Part shown: in pieces, positions 22,790-31,250 of the stretch
How the letters are laid out: each line of letters begins with the position of its first letter
Position numbering within the stretch: the stretch's first letter is position 1
Assembly: GCF_947631635.1 (NCBI RefSeq)
Contig: NZ_CANRMB010000012.1
Span: 1 to 64,000 of the forward strand
Length of the DNA: 64,000 nt
Source of the DNA: an uncultured Dysosmobacter sp.
GTDB taxonomy: Bacteria > Bacillota > Clostridia > Oscillospirales > Oscillospiraceae
Direction: 5' to 3'
Made by a program: the position numbers and the translations under genes
Notes under the pieces: generated by a model
What the model saw: the letters and a program-made list of their open reading frames with translations, nothing else
Told to the model about the DNA's origin: nothing
Databases searched by the model: none

Positions 22790-23840
22790 GTGCCGCTTTG
22801 CGGCACGGGAATGAACCCCCATTTTCTTTTCGGTCTTGCCGAAAAGAAAACGGCCGTTCACGGTCAAAAGAAAAGGCGCTTGGTGTCCACAGTTGGCCCC
22901 TAGGGCCAAGTGTGGATAAGACGTGGGGTCCCAGAAAGAGACCGTTGGAAGTTGAGGCTGGATTCTGCGTTGGGCGCGGGCACGGCTTTGCTGAATCTTT
23001 CGGTTTTTAGCCACGCGAATCGGAATTGCGGGGGCGGGCAAAGATTGAAAGGACCAGCGTCCCTTTCCGCGCTCCTGTTGCAACATGGTCGTGCAGCGCG
23101 TGCGATGAATCGCCCACCCTGCACTCCCTGTTGCTGCCACTCCTCGCCCTCCCTTCCTCCGCCACTGGCGGCGGTCGGGCTCGTCCCCCCGCTTCGCTTA
23201 GCGCTGCCTGGGCAGTTGCAGTAGTGTGCTTTGGAATGCCCCATTCCACAGGCAGGGCCAGAATGAAAGCCTTTCAATGACCACTCCGAACTTGAACCCA
23301 AGCCGCTAACCTGCGGCGGCGGAGTTCTAAACCCGCACCCGGTATAGCGTCCCCGTCAGAGGCCAATGTAACCGCCCAGGTAGTGTGTAGTGAAGCGGAA
23401 CACACGGGGCTTGTTGCTGAAAGCCTTTCGGCGACCGCCCAAAATTTGTACCTAAGCCTCCAAATGCGGGCACGCACTCCTACGCTCGTACCCTGTATAG
23501 CGCACCCGGCAGAGGCCGATTTAACCACCCGGGTAGTGTGTAGCGAAGCGGAACACACGGGGCTTGTTGCTAAAAGCCTTTCGATGACCACCCTGCATTT
23601 GCACCCAAGCCGCCAACCTGCGGCGGCGCAGCTCTAAACTCGTACCACGTCCGGCGCACCCGGCAGAAGATTTCCGGCCTTAGTGGCACATCTAACCACT
23701 AACTCCCGTCCGCCCACAGTTGGCCCGATGGGCCAACTGTGGACACAAAAGCGCCTTTTCTTTTGACCGTGAACGGCCGTTTTCTTTTTGGCGCAACCGA
23801 AAAGAAAATGGGGGTTCATTTCCGTGCCGCAAAGCGGCAC
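22790..23840. mobile_element. MITE-like element, copy B (1051 bp core)
   Basis: Terminal inverted repeats 22790-22917 and 23712-23840 match those of copy A in sequence and orientation. The left interior (about 22918-23060: ACGTGGGGTCCCAGAAAGAG and on to a GCCACGCGAAT motif) is also shared with copy A. Copy B is ~110 bp longer, partly because of a segment at about 23070-23230. Outside the core both flanks carry G+C-rich palindromes (CCGCCTGCGGGCGG, CGCCGCGGGCG) to about 22700 and 23955. No gene inside. Confidence 0.82.
23372..23680. repeat. Internal tandem units of element B
   Basis: Two units of ~153 bp (AGTGTGTAG at 23382 and 23535) plus a partial one before them, homologous to those in copy A. 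Confidence 0.72.
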
Positions 23841-23998
23841 ACCCCCCGTCCCCGCCCGTGGGCGGAAACCTCCCGTCCCACGCCCGCGGCGTGAAATCCC
23901 CCGTCCCCGGCCTGTGGCCGGGCAAAAGCCCCGCCCGCAGGCGGCCTGACGCCCCTCCACCCGGAGCTGGGCACCAAGCCGCCCCCAGAGTTTTCCCC

Positions 23999-24027
23999 TT
24001 GACAAAGCCGGGCCAAAGTGTTATATT
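23999..24027 (+). promoter_or_regulatory. Promoter of the T-box/thrS unit
   Basis: -35 TTGACA, 17 bp, -10 TATATT, placed just before the T-box leader. Confidence 0.75.
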
Positions 24028-24039
24028 GAGCCTTAATCT

Positions 24040-24290
24040 GATAAAAAGGCTTTGAAAAGGACGCTGTTCGGGAAAGACCGCAGAGAGGGGCCGCCGCTGG
24101 CTGTAAGCGGCCCTGGCCGGAACCGGGGCCAGTCACCGCCTTGGAGCCGCCCACCGATACGTAGGCTGGGACGGGACCTCCCGTTACAGAGGACACGAGC
24201 GGCGCCCCCGCGGGCGCAAGCAGGGTGGAACCGTGGAATACGATCTCGTATCTCACCCCTGATTTCCGTCAGGGGTGGGATTTTTTTCAC
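24040..24290 (+). promoter_or_regulatory. T-box riboswitch (threonyl-tRNA)
   Basis: The leader contains the T-box core AGGGTGGAACCGTGG (24220-24234) that pairs with uncharged tRNA acceptor ends, and a terminator stem CACCCCTGA / TCAGGGGTG followed by a run of seven T (24254-24287). A long structured Stem I region precedes it; an ACC triplet near 24080 could be the specifier for Thr (inference). When charged Thr-tRNA is plentiful, transcription should stop before thrS. Confidence 0.9.
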
Positions 24291-24315
24291 CCCTCACCAA
24301 AAGGAGGAACACAAG

Positions 24316-26073
24316 ATGTCTGAAGAAAACCTGTATACCTTTGAAAACGAAGAATACCGCCGCACCTACTGGCACACCTGCTCCCACGTCCTGGCCCAGG
24401 CCATCAAGCGCCTGTGGCCGGAGGTGAAGCTGGCCATCGGCCCCTCCATCGACGAGGGCTTCTATTATGATCTGGACTCTCCCTTTGCCTTTACCCCGGA
24501 GCACATGGAGAAGATCGAGGCGGAGATGCGCAAGATCTGCAAGGAGAAGCTGAAGCTGGAGCGGTTTGAGCTGCCCCGGCCCGAGGCCCTGCAGTTCATG
24601 GAGGAGAAGGAGGAGCCCTACAAGGTGGAGCTGATCAACGATCTGCCCGCCGACGCCCACATCTCCTTCTATAAGCAGGGGGAGTTCACCGACCTGTGCG
24701 CCGGTCCCCATCTGGACTCCACCGGCCGCATCAAGGGCAACGGCATCAAGCTCACCGCCTGCAACGCCGCCTACTGGCGGGGCGACTCCAACCGGCAGAC
24801 CCTGCAGCGCATCTATGGCATCGCCTTCCCCAAAAAGGAGGAGCTGGACGCCTATCTGGAGCGCATTGAGGAGGCCAAACGCCGGGACCACCGGAAACTG
24901 GGCAAGGAGCTGGGCCTCTTTATGATGGCCGACGAGGGTCCCGGCTTCCCCTTCTTCCTGCCCAAGGGCATGGTGCTGAAGAACACCCTGCTGGATTACT
25001 GGCGGCAGTGCCACAAGCGCTATGGCTATGTGGAGATTGCCACACCCATCATCCTCAACCAGGAACTCTGGCACCGCAGCGGCCACTGGGACCACTACAA
25101 GGACAACATGTACACCACCGTCATCGACGGGGAGGACTATGCCGTCAAACCCATGAACTGCCCCGGCGGCATGCTGGTGTATAAGAACGAGCCCCACTCC
25201 TACCGGGATCTGCCTCTGCGCATGGCGGAGCTGGGCCTGGTCCACCGCCACGAGATGTCCGGCGCCCTCCACGGCCTGTTCCGGGTCCGCTGCTTCACCC
25301 AGGACGACGCCCACATCTTCATGACCCCGGCCCAGATGAAGGACGAGATCAAGAACGTGGTGCAGCTCTTTGACGAGATCTACTCCACCTTCGGCCTGAC
25401 CTATCAGATTGAGCTCTCCACCATGCCCGAGGACCACATGGGCGATGAGAAGGACTGGAAGTTCGCCGAGGACACCCTCCAGACCGCCATCGAGGAGATG
25501 GGCAAGAACTTTGTCATCAACGCCGGCGACGGCGCGTTCTACGGCCCCAAGCTGGACTTCCATCTGGCGGATTCCCTGGGCCGGACCTGGCAGTGCGGCA
25601 CCATCCAGCTGGACTTCCAGATGCCGGAGCGGTTCGAGCTGGAGTATATCGGCGAGGACGGCCAGAAGCACCGTCCCGTCATGATCCACCGGGCGCTGCT
25701 GGGCTCTATCGAGCGATTCATCGGCGTCATCACCGAGCACTTCGCCGGCGCCTTCCCCGCCTGGCTCTCTCCTGTTCAGGTGAAGCTGCTGCCGGTCACC
25801 GACCGGGCGGCGGAATACGCCGATCAGACAGCCGCCAGGCTGGATGCCGCCGGCTACCGGGTGGAAGTGGATGGCCGCAATGAGAAGATCGGCAAGAAGA
25901 TCCGGGAGGCCACCCTGGAAAAGATCCCCTATATGCTGGTCATCGGCGACAAGGAGGCTGAGGCGGGCACCGTCTCCGTCCGCCACCGCGCCGACGGCGA
26001 CCTGGGCGTCATGAGCTTCGACGCGTTCGAGGCCCAGCTGAAAGAGGTCGTGGACTCCAAGGCCTGCAAATAA
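24316..26073 (+). CDS. thrS: Threonyl-tRNA synthetase lacking the N-terminal TGS domain
   Basis: 585 residues from ATG 24316 (AAGGAGG ahead); usual bacterial forms are ~640. The missing part is the TGS domain: the chain starts directly with the editing domain, whose H20 and H24 (HTCSH) are the first of the usual metal-site-like histidines, and includes DLCAGPH. The catalytic core has KPMNCPGG, RHEMSGALHGLFRVR (motif 2), QDDAHIF, and GSIERFIGV (motif 3), with the Cys/His zinc ligands in place. An anticodon-binding domain (about 480-580) ends the protein. Controlled by the T-box in front; a terminator follows. Confidence 0.97.
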   Translation: MSEENLYTFENEEYRRTYWHTCSHVLAQAIKRLWPEVKLAIGPSIDEGFYYDLDSPFAFTPEHMEKIEAEMRKICKEKLKLERFELPRPEALQFMEEKEEPYKVELINDLPADAHISFYKQGEFTDLCAGPHLDSTGRIKGNGIKLTACNAAYWRGDSNRQTLQRIYGIAFPKKEELDAYLERIEEAKRRDHRKLGKELGLFMMADEGPGFPFFLPKGMVLKNTLLDYWRQCHKRYGYVEIATPIILNQELWHRSGHWDHYKDNMYTTVIDGEDYAVKPMNCPGGMLVYKNEPHSYRDLPLRMAELGLVHRHEMSGALHGLFRVRCFTQDDAHIFMTPAQMKDEIKNVVQLFDEIYSTFGLTYQIELSTMPEDHMGDEKDWKFAEDTLQTAIEEMGKNFVINAGDGAFYGPKLDFHLADSLGRTWQCGTIQLDFQMPERFELEYIGEDGQKHRPVMIHRALLGSIERFIGVITEHFAGAFPAWLSPVQVKLLPVTDRAAEYADQTAARLDAAGYRVEVDGRNEKIGKKIREATLEKIPYMLVIGDKEAEAGTVSVRHRADGDLGVMSFDAFEAQLKEVVDSKACK

Positions 26074-26083
26074 TCAACCGTGT

Positions 26084-26119
26084 GATCCGCCGCATCTGTC
26101 CGGGTGCGGCGGATCTTTT
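26084..26119 (+). terminator. Terminator of thrS
   Basis: An 11-bp stem GATCCGCCGCA / TGCGGCGGATC has a 10-nt loop and TTTT. Confidence 0.85.
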
Positions 26120-26235
26120 GGGCTTGACCGCTGATGGCAGACATTAGTCCTGCTGAAATAGACAAAATGCCGCGGAGCATCCCAACAAAAATCTGGAGCC
26201 TTCTCCGAAATTGCGGGAAATCCGCCCGGCCCCCA

Positions 26236-26273
26236 TTGCAACGGAGGAAGCGTAAGGAGTATACTGTACAGTA
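26236..26273 (+). promoter_or_regulatory. Promoter and palindrome ahead of pyruvate carboxylase
   Basis: -35 TTGCAA (26236-26241), 18 bp, -10 TATACT (26260-26265). The palindrome TACTGTACAGTA (26262-26273) overlaps the -10, a natural operator position; the regulator is unknown. Confidence 0.6.
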
Positions 26274-26331
26274 ATTTTGGATCATCTGCCCTGCCCCGGA
26301 CGGGGGAGGGAACGGAAGAGGAGGAGACCAC

Positions 26332-29300
26332 ATGAGCAGAACGTTCAAGAAGGTGCTGGTCGCCAACCGGGGCGAGATCGCCATGCGTATTTTCCGCGCG
26401 TGCCACGACCTGGGTTTGCAGACTATCGCCATCTATTCCAATGAGGACACATACAGCGTTTTCCGCACCGCCGCCGACGAGTCCTACCTGATCGGTGAAA
26501 ACGAGAGCCCCCTGGGGGCCTATCTGAACATCCCCCGCATCATCCATCTGGCCAAGAAGCACGGCGCCGACGCCATCCATCCCGGCTACGGCTTCCTGTC
26601 CGAGAACGGCGACTTCGCCCGGGCCTGCGAGGAGGCGGGCATCCAGTTCATCGGCCCCAGCTCCAAGATCCTGGACATGATGGGCGACAAGCTCTCCGCC
26701 AAGCAGATGGCCGTGGATTGCGGCGTGCCCATCACCCCCGGCACCACCGAGCCGCTGAAGAGCCGGGAGGAGGCCCAGAAGCTGGCCATGGAGTTCGGCT
26801 TCCCCGTCATCCTGAAAGCCGCCGCGGGCGGCGGCGGCCGCGGCATGCGCCGCTGCGACACCGTGGAGGAAGTGGGCGTCAACTTCGACCTGGTGAAGGC
26901 GGAGGCCAAGAAGGCCTTCGGCAACGACGATATCTTCATGGAAAAATTCCTGGTGGAGCCGAAGCACATCGAGGTCCAGATTCTGGGAGATGAGTTCGGC
27001 AATGTGGTCCACCTGTACGAACGTGACTGCTCCCTCCAGCGGCGCTACCAGAAGGTGGTGGAGTTCACCCCCGCCTTCTCTGTGGATGAAAACGTCCGAA
27101 AGGCCCTGTACGAGGACGCCGTGAAGATCGCCAAGCACGTGGGCTACGTCAACGCGGGCACCCTGGAATTCCTGGTGGACAGGGAGGGACACCACTATTT
27201 CATCGAGATGAACCCCCGCATCCAGGTGGAGCACACCGTCACGGAGATGGTGACGGGCATCGACCTGGTGCGCTCCCAGATCCTGATCGCCGAGGGCCGT
27301 CCTCTCGATGACCCGGAGATCGGCATTGCCAGTCAGGAGGCCATCCGGCATGACGGCTATGCCATCCAGTGCCGCGTCACCACCGAGGACCCGGCCAACA
27401 ACTTCGCCCCCGACACCGGCAAGATCACGGCTTACCGCTCTGCCGGCGGTTTCGGCATCCGGCTGGACGGCGGCAACGCCTATACCGGCGCCGTCATCTC
27501 CCCCTACTATGACTCCCTGCTGGTGAAGATCACCACCTGGGACAATACCTTTGCCGGGGTGTGCCGCAAGGCCGCCCGCGCCATCAACGAGATCCATGTC
27601 CGGGGCGTCAAGACCAACATCGCGTTCATCACCAACATTCTGAAGAACCCCACCTTCATGGCGGGCAAGTGCCACACGAAGTTCATCGACGAGACCCCGG
27701 AGCTGTTCCAGATCGACGAGAGCCAGGACCGGGCCACCAAGATGCTGAAATACATCGGCAACATCGTGGTAAAGGAGCAGGAGGGGCACAAGTTCTACGA
27801 CGCGCCCCGGTTCCCGCCGGTCACCGGAGATCGGCCCGACGGTTTGAAGCAGCTGCTGGACGCCAAGGGCCCCAAGGCCGTGGCGGACTGGGTGCTGGAT
27901 CAGAAGAAGCTGCTGATCTGCGACACCACCTGCCGGGACGCCCACCAGTCCCTGTTGGCCACCCGTGTCCGCACCCGGGATATCGTCAAGGGCATGGAGG
28001 GCACCAGCGAGATCCTGGCGGACGCCTTCTCCCTGGAGTGCTGGGGCGGCGCCACCTTCGACGTGGCCTACCGCTTCCTCCATGAGTCCCCCTGGGAGCG
28101 CCTGGATCTGATCCGCCAGAAGGCCCCCAACCTGCTGCTGCAGATGCTGCTGCGGGGCGCCAACGCCGTGGGCTACACCAACTATCCCGACAACGTGATC
28201 CGGGAGTTCATCAAGGAGGCCGCCCGGTCCGGCATCGATGTGTTCCGGGTGTTTGACTCCCTGAACTGGCTGCCCGGCATGGAAGTTGCCATGGACGAGG
28301 TGCTGAACCAGGATAAGATCTGCCAGGCCACCATCTGCTACACCGGCGATATCCTGGATCCCAAGCGGGACAAATATCCCCTGGATTACTATGTGAAGCT
28401 GGCCAAGGAGCTGGAGCACCGGGGCGCCCATATGCTGTGCATCAAGGATATGTCCGGCATTTTGAAGCCCTACGCCGCCAAGAAGCTGGTGTCCACGCTG
28501 AAGCAGGAGATCGGCATCCCCGTTCAGCTCCACACCCACGACACCTCCGGCAACCAGGTGGCCGCCTATCTGCTGGCGGCGGAGGCCGGCGTGGACGTGG
28601 TGGACTGCGCCATCAGCTCCATGGCGTCCCTCACCAGCCAGCCCTCTCTGAACGCCGTGGTGGCGGCCCTGCAGGGCACGGAGCGGGACACCGGCATGGA
28701 TCTGGACCGCCTGCAGTACCTCACCGATTACTGGGAGGATGTGCGCAAGCGCTACGACTCCTTTGAGGCGGGCATCACCAGTCCCGCTACCGATATCTAC
28801 CGCTACGAGATCCCCGGCGGCCAGTACACCAACCTGAAGCCCCAGGTGGAATCCCTGGGCCTGGGCGGCCGCTTCCTGGAGGTCAAGGAGAACTACCGGG
28901 TGGTCAACGAGATGCTGGGCGACATCGTGAAGGTGACGCCCTCCAGCAAGATGGTGGGCGACCTGGCCATCTTCATGACCCAGAACGGCCTGACGCCGGA
29001 GACCATCGTGGAGAAGGGCGAGGGCCTGGCCTTCCCGGACAGCGCCGTCAGCTATTTTTCCGGCATGATGGGCCAGCCCGCAGGCGGCTTCCCCAAGGAT
29101 CTCCAGAAGGTGGTGCTGAAGGGCAAGGAGCCCATCACCTGCCGCCCCGGCGAGCTGCTGCCGCCGGTGGACTTTGAGGCGAAAAAGCGGGAGATGATGG
29201 CCTTCGACCCCGACCCCTCCTGGCGGGCGGTGCTCAGCTACTGCCTGTATCCCAAGGTGGTGGAGGAGTATGTGAAGAGCCGGAAGGAGTACGGCTATAT

Positions 29301-29748
29301 CATGCGCCTGGGCAGCCATGTGTTCTTCCACGGCCTGGCCGTGGGCGAGACCAACAAGGTCAATATCGCTGACGGCAAGACCCTGGTCATCAAGTATCTG
29401 GGCCTGGGTGAGATCGACAAGGAGGGCATGCGCACCGTCAGCTTTGAGCTGAACGGCATCCGCCGGGATGTGCAGGTGCCTGACGAGGCGGCTCAGAAGA
29501 ACATCGTCAAGGTGCCCATGGCGGACCCGGAGGACAAGAGCCAGGTGGGCGCCTCCATCCCCGGCGCGGTCAGCAAGATCAGCGTCAAGGTTGGCGACCG
29601 CGTGGAGAAGAACCAGACCCTGGTCACCATCGAGGCCATGAAGATGGAGACCGCCATCACCGCCCGCATGGGCGGCGTGGTCGGCAGCATCGAGGTCCGG
29701 GAGGGAGACACCGTCAAGGGCGGCCAGCTCCTGCTGACGATCAAGTGA
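26332..29748 (+). CDS. pyc: Pyruvate carboxylase
   Basis: 1138 residues, full single-chain form. Biotin carboxylase domain (about 5-455; KVLVANRGEIAMRIFRAC, GGGGRGMR, FIEMNPRIQVEHTVTE), carboxyltransferase domain (about 525-800; CDTTCRDAHQSLLATR, then KDMSGILKP) and a C-terminal biotin carrier with K1104 in EAMKMET. The enzyme turns pyruvate, bicarbonate and ATP into oxaloacetate, feeding the reductive TCA branch and amino-acid synthesis in the cytosol. GGAGGAGA precedes ATG. Single-gene unit with own promoter and terminator. Confidence 0.98.
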   Translation: MSRTFKKVLVANRGEIAMRIFRACHDLGLQTIAIYSNEDTYSVFRTAADESYLIGENESPLGAYLNIPRIIHLAKKHGADAIHPGYGFLSENGDFARACEEAGIQFIGPSSKILDMMGDKLSAKQMAVDCGVPITPGTTEPLKSREEAQKLAMEFGFPVILKAAAGGGGRGMRRCDTVEEVGVNFDLVKAEAKKAFGNDDIFMEKFLVEPKHIEVQILGDEFGNVVHLYERDCSLQRRYQKVVEFTPAFSVDENVRKALYEDAVKIAKHVGYVNAGTLEFLVDREGHHYFIEMNPRIQVEHTVTEMVTGIDLVRSQILIAEGRPLDDPEIGIASQEAIRHDGYAIQCRVTTEDPANNFAPDTGKITAYRSAGGFGIRLDGGNAYTGAVISPYYDSLLVKITTWDNTFAGVCRKAARAINEIHVRGVKTNIAFITNILKNPTFMAGKCHTKFIDETPELFQIDESQDRATKMLKYIGNIVVKEQEGHKFYDAPRFPPVTGDRPDGLKQLLDAKGPKAVADWVLDQKKLLICDTTCRDAHQSLLATRVRTRDIVKGMEGTSEILADAFSLECWGGATFDVAYRFLHESPWERLDLIRQKAPNLLLQMLLRGANAVGYTNYPDNVIREFIKEAARSGIDVFRVFDSLNWLPGMEVAMDEVLNQDKICQATICYTGDILDPKRDKYPLDYYVKLAKELEHRGAHMLCIKDMSGILKPYAAKKLVSTLKQEIGIPVQLHTHDTSGNQVAAYLLAAEAGVDVVDCAISSMASLTSQPSLNAVVAALQGTERDTGMDLDRLQYLTDYWEDVRKRYDSFEAGITSPATDIYRYEIPGGQYTNLKPQVESLGLGGRFLEVKENYRVVNEMLGDIVKVTPSSKMVGDLAIFMTQNGLTPETIVEKGEGLAFPDSAVSYFSGMMGQPAGGFPKDLQKVVLKGKEPITCRPGELLPPVDFEAKKREMMAFDPDPSWRAVLSYCLYPKVVEEYVKSRKEYGYIMRLGSHVFFHGLAVGETNKVNIADGKTLVIKYLGLGEIDKEGMRTVSFELNGIRRDVQVPDEAAQKNIVKVPMADPEDKSQVGASIPGAVSKISVKVGDRVEKNQTLVTIEAMKMETAITARMGGVVGSIEVREGDTVKGGQLLLTIK

Positions 29749-29766
29749 ATTGTGTATTCTCACAAA

Positions 29767-29797
29767 CAGGACCCGCCCATCGGCGGGTCCTGCTTTT
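29767..29797 (+). terminator. Terminator of pyc
   Basis: An 11-bp stem CAGGACCCGCC / GGCGGGTCCTG is followed by CTTTTT. Confidence 0.88.
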
Positions 29798-29960
29798 TCC
29801 AAGGGAAAAATCACCTAGAATTCCGCGCACTGCGGACAGATGTTTGTGCACAATGACGTGGCATGGGGAGCTTTTGAACCCCAAATACAGAGAAAACGAA
29901 AAATAATGCAGGGTAAAGAATATTAACTTGCAAAAAAGCACCAAAAAGCGAAAAATATAC

Positions 29961-29989
29961 TTGAAAAATGAAAGGGGATACGGTATGAT
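29961..29989 (+). promoter_or_regulatory. Promoter of the TAXI-TRAP operon
   Basis: -35 TTGAAA, 17 bp, -10 TATGAT. Confidence 0.7.
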
Positions 29990-30041
29990 ATGCAAGTAGC
30001 TGCAAGATACCCCGATCAAACTAGGAAAAGAGGATGTTAAG

Positions 30042-31067
30042 ATGAAGAAGATTCTGTCTTTGCTGATGGCCGTCATGATGATGGCTGCTGTTCTGGCCGG
30101 CTGCGGCGGTGACAAGCCCGCCGATACCACTGATGAGAACAAGGAACCCACCCAGGAGAGCACCCCCGCTCCCGCCGCCACCGGCAGCGAGCTGACGTTC
30201 ACCACCGGCGGTTCCTCCGGCACTTATTATGCCTTTGGTTCCGTTCTGGCCGGTCAGGTCAGCAGCGCCACCGGCAGCAAGATCACCGCTGTGGAGGGCA
30301 AGGGCTCCCAGGGCAACATCGAGCTGATGGACATGGATGGCGCCCAGCTGGGCTTCGTCCAGTCCGACGTCATGAGCTACGCCTATGAGGGCACCAACCT
30401 GTTCGCCGACTTCGGCAAGGTGGACTGCTTCTCCACCGTGGCCGCCCTGTACATGGAGCAGGTCCAGATCGTCACCTGCGATCCCAGCATCAAGACCGTG
30501 GCCGACCTGAAGGGCAAGAACGTCTCCATCGGCGACTCCGGCTCCGGTGTGTACTACAACGCCATCGACGTGCTGGGCGCCTACGGCCTGACCGAGCAGG
30601 ACATCAAGCCCACCTACCAGGGCTTCGGTGACAGCGCCGAGGCGCTGAAGGACGGCGCCATCGACGCGGCCTTCGTGGTCGCCGGCGCGCCCACCACCGC
30701 CATCACCGAGCTGTCCAGCGCCAAGGACACCTATCTGGTGAGCCTGGACCAGGAGCACATTGACGCGCTGATCGCCAAGTCCCCCTATTACAGCGCCTAC
30801 ACCATCTCCGCCGATACCTACGGCATGGACACCGACACCACCACCGTGGCTGTGGGCGCCGTGGTCATCGCCCGTGACGATGTGTCCGAGGACGACGTGT
30901 ACAACTTTGTGTCCGGCGTGTTTGACAACATCGACGCTATCACCGCCGTGCACGCCAAGGGTGCTGAGCTGAGCCTGGACTTCGCTGCCAGCGTCACCTC
31001 CGTCCCCTATCACGCCGGCGCCGCAAAGTACTTCGCTGAGAAGGGCTACACCGTTCCCACCAAGTAA
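30042..31067 (+). CDS. TAXI-family TRAP transporter substrate-binding lipoprotein
   Basis: 341 residues. Signal peptide with lipobox LAGC (C21), then a low-complexity P/T/E linker to residue 48 and the TAXI binding fold: FTTGGSSGTYYAFGSVLA, VEGKGSQGNIELM, KNVSIGDSGSGV. The family binds C4-dicarboxylates, glutamate or other acids outside the membrane and passes them to the permease encoded downstream, driven by a Na+ or H+ gradient. Substrate not readable. The start has a weak GAGGATGTTAAG ribosome site. Confidence 0.94.
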   Translation: MKKILSLLMAVMMMAAVLAGCGGDKPADTTDENKEPTQESTPAPAATGSELTFTTGGSSGTYYAFGSVLAGQVSSATGSKITAVEGKGSQGNIELMDMDGAQLGFVQSDVMSYAYEGTNLFADFGKVDCFSTVAALYMEQVQIVTCDPSIKTVADLKGKNVSIGDSGSGVYYNAIDVLGAYGLTEQDIKPTYQGFGDSAEALKDGAIDAAFVVAGAPTTAITELSSAKDTYLVSLDQEHIDALIAKSPYYSAYTISADTYGMDTDTTTVAVGAVVIARDDVSEDDVYNFVSGVFDNIDAITAVHAKGAELSLDFAASVTSVPYHAGAAKYFAEKGYTVPTK

Positions 31068-31250
31068 GAGGCCGTTCAAACACTGTTAAGGAATCGATAA
31101 AGATCCCCGGATATCCCTGAGAGGCTGCGGCGGGCGGTGCCCGCCGCAGTCCCTTGTCGATTTTACGGGGCGGATGAGTTTCCGTCCGGAACGGCGGAAA
31201 GTCATGTGTTCCGCAAAGAAATTCTGATATGGAGGAAGCGAGGAGACCCC

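Noticed and set aside
24052-24315. N-terminal extension of thrS
   Set aside because: It translates the T-box leader and its terminator; AAGGAGG before ATG 24316 is decisive.
26074-29814. 1246-codon open frame antisense to pyruvate carboxylase
   Set aside because: A shadow of G+C-rich codon use in pyc; H/G/L/V-rich, no start signal and no domain.
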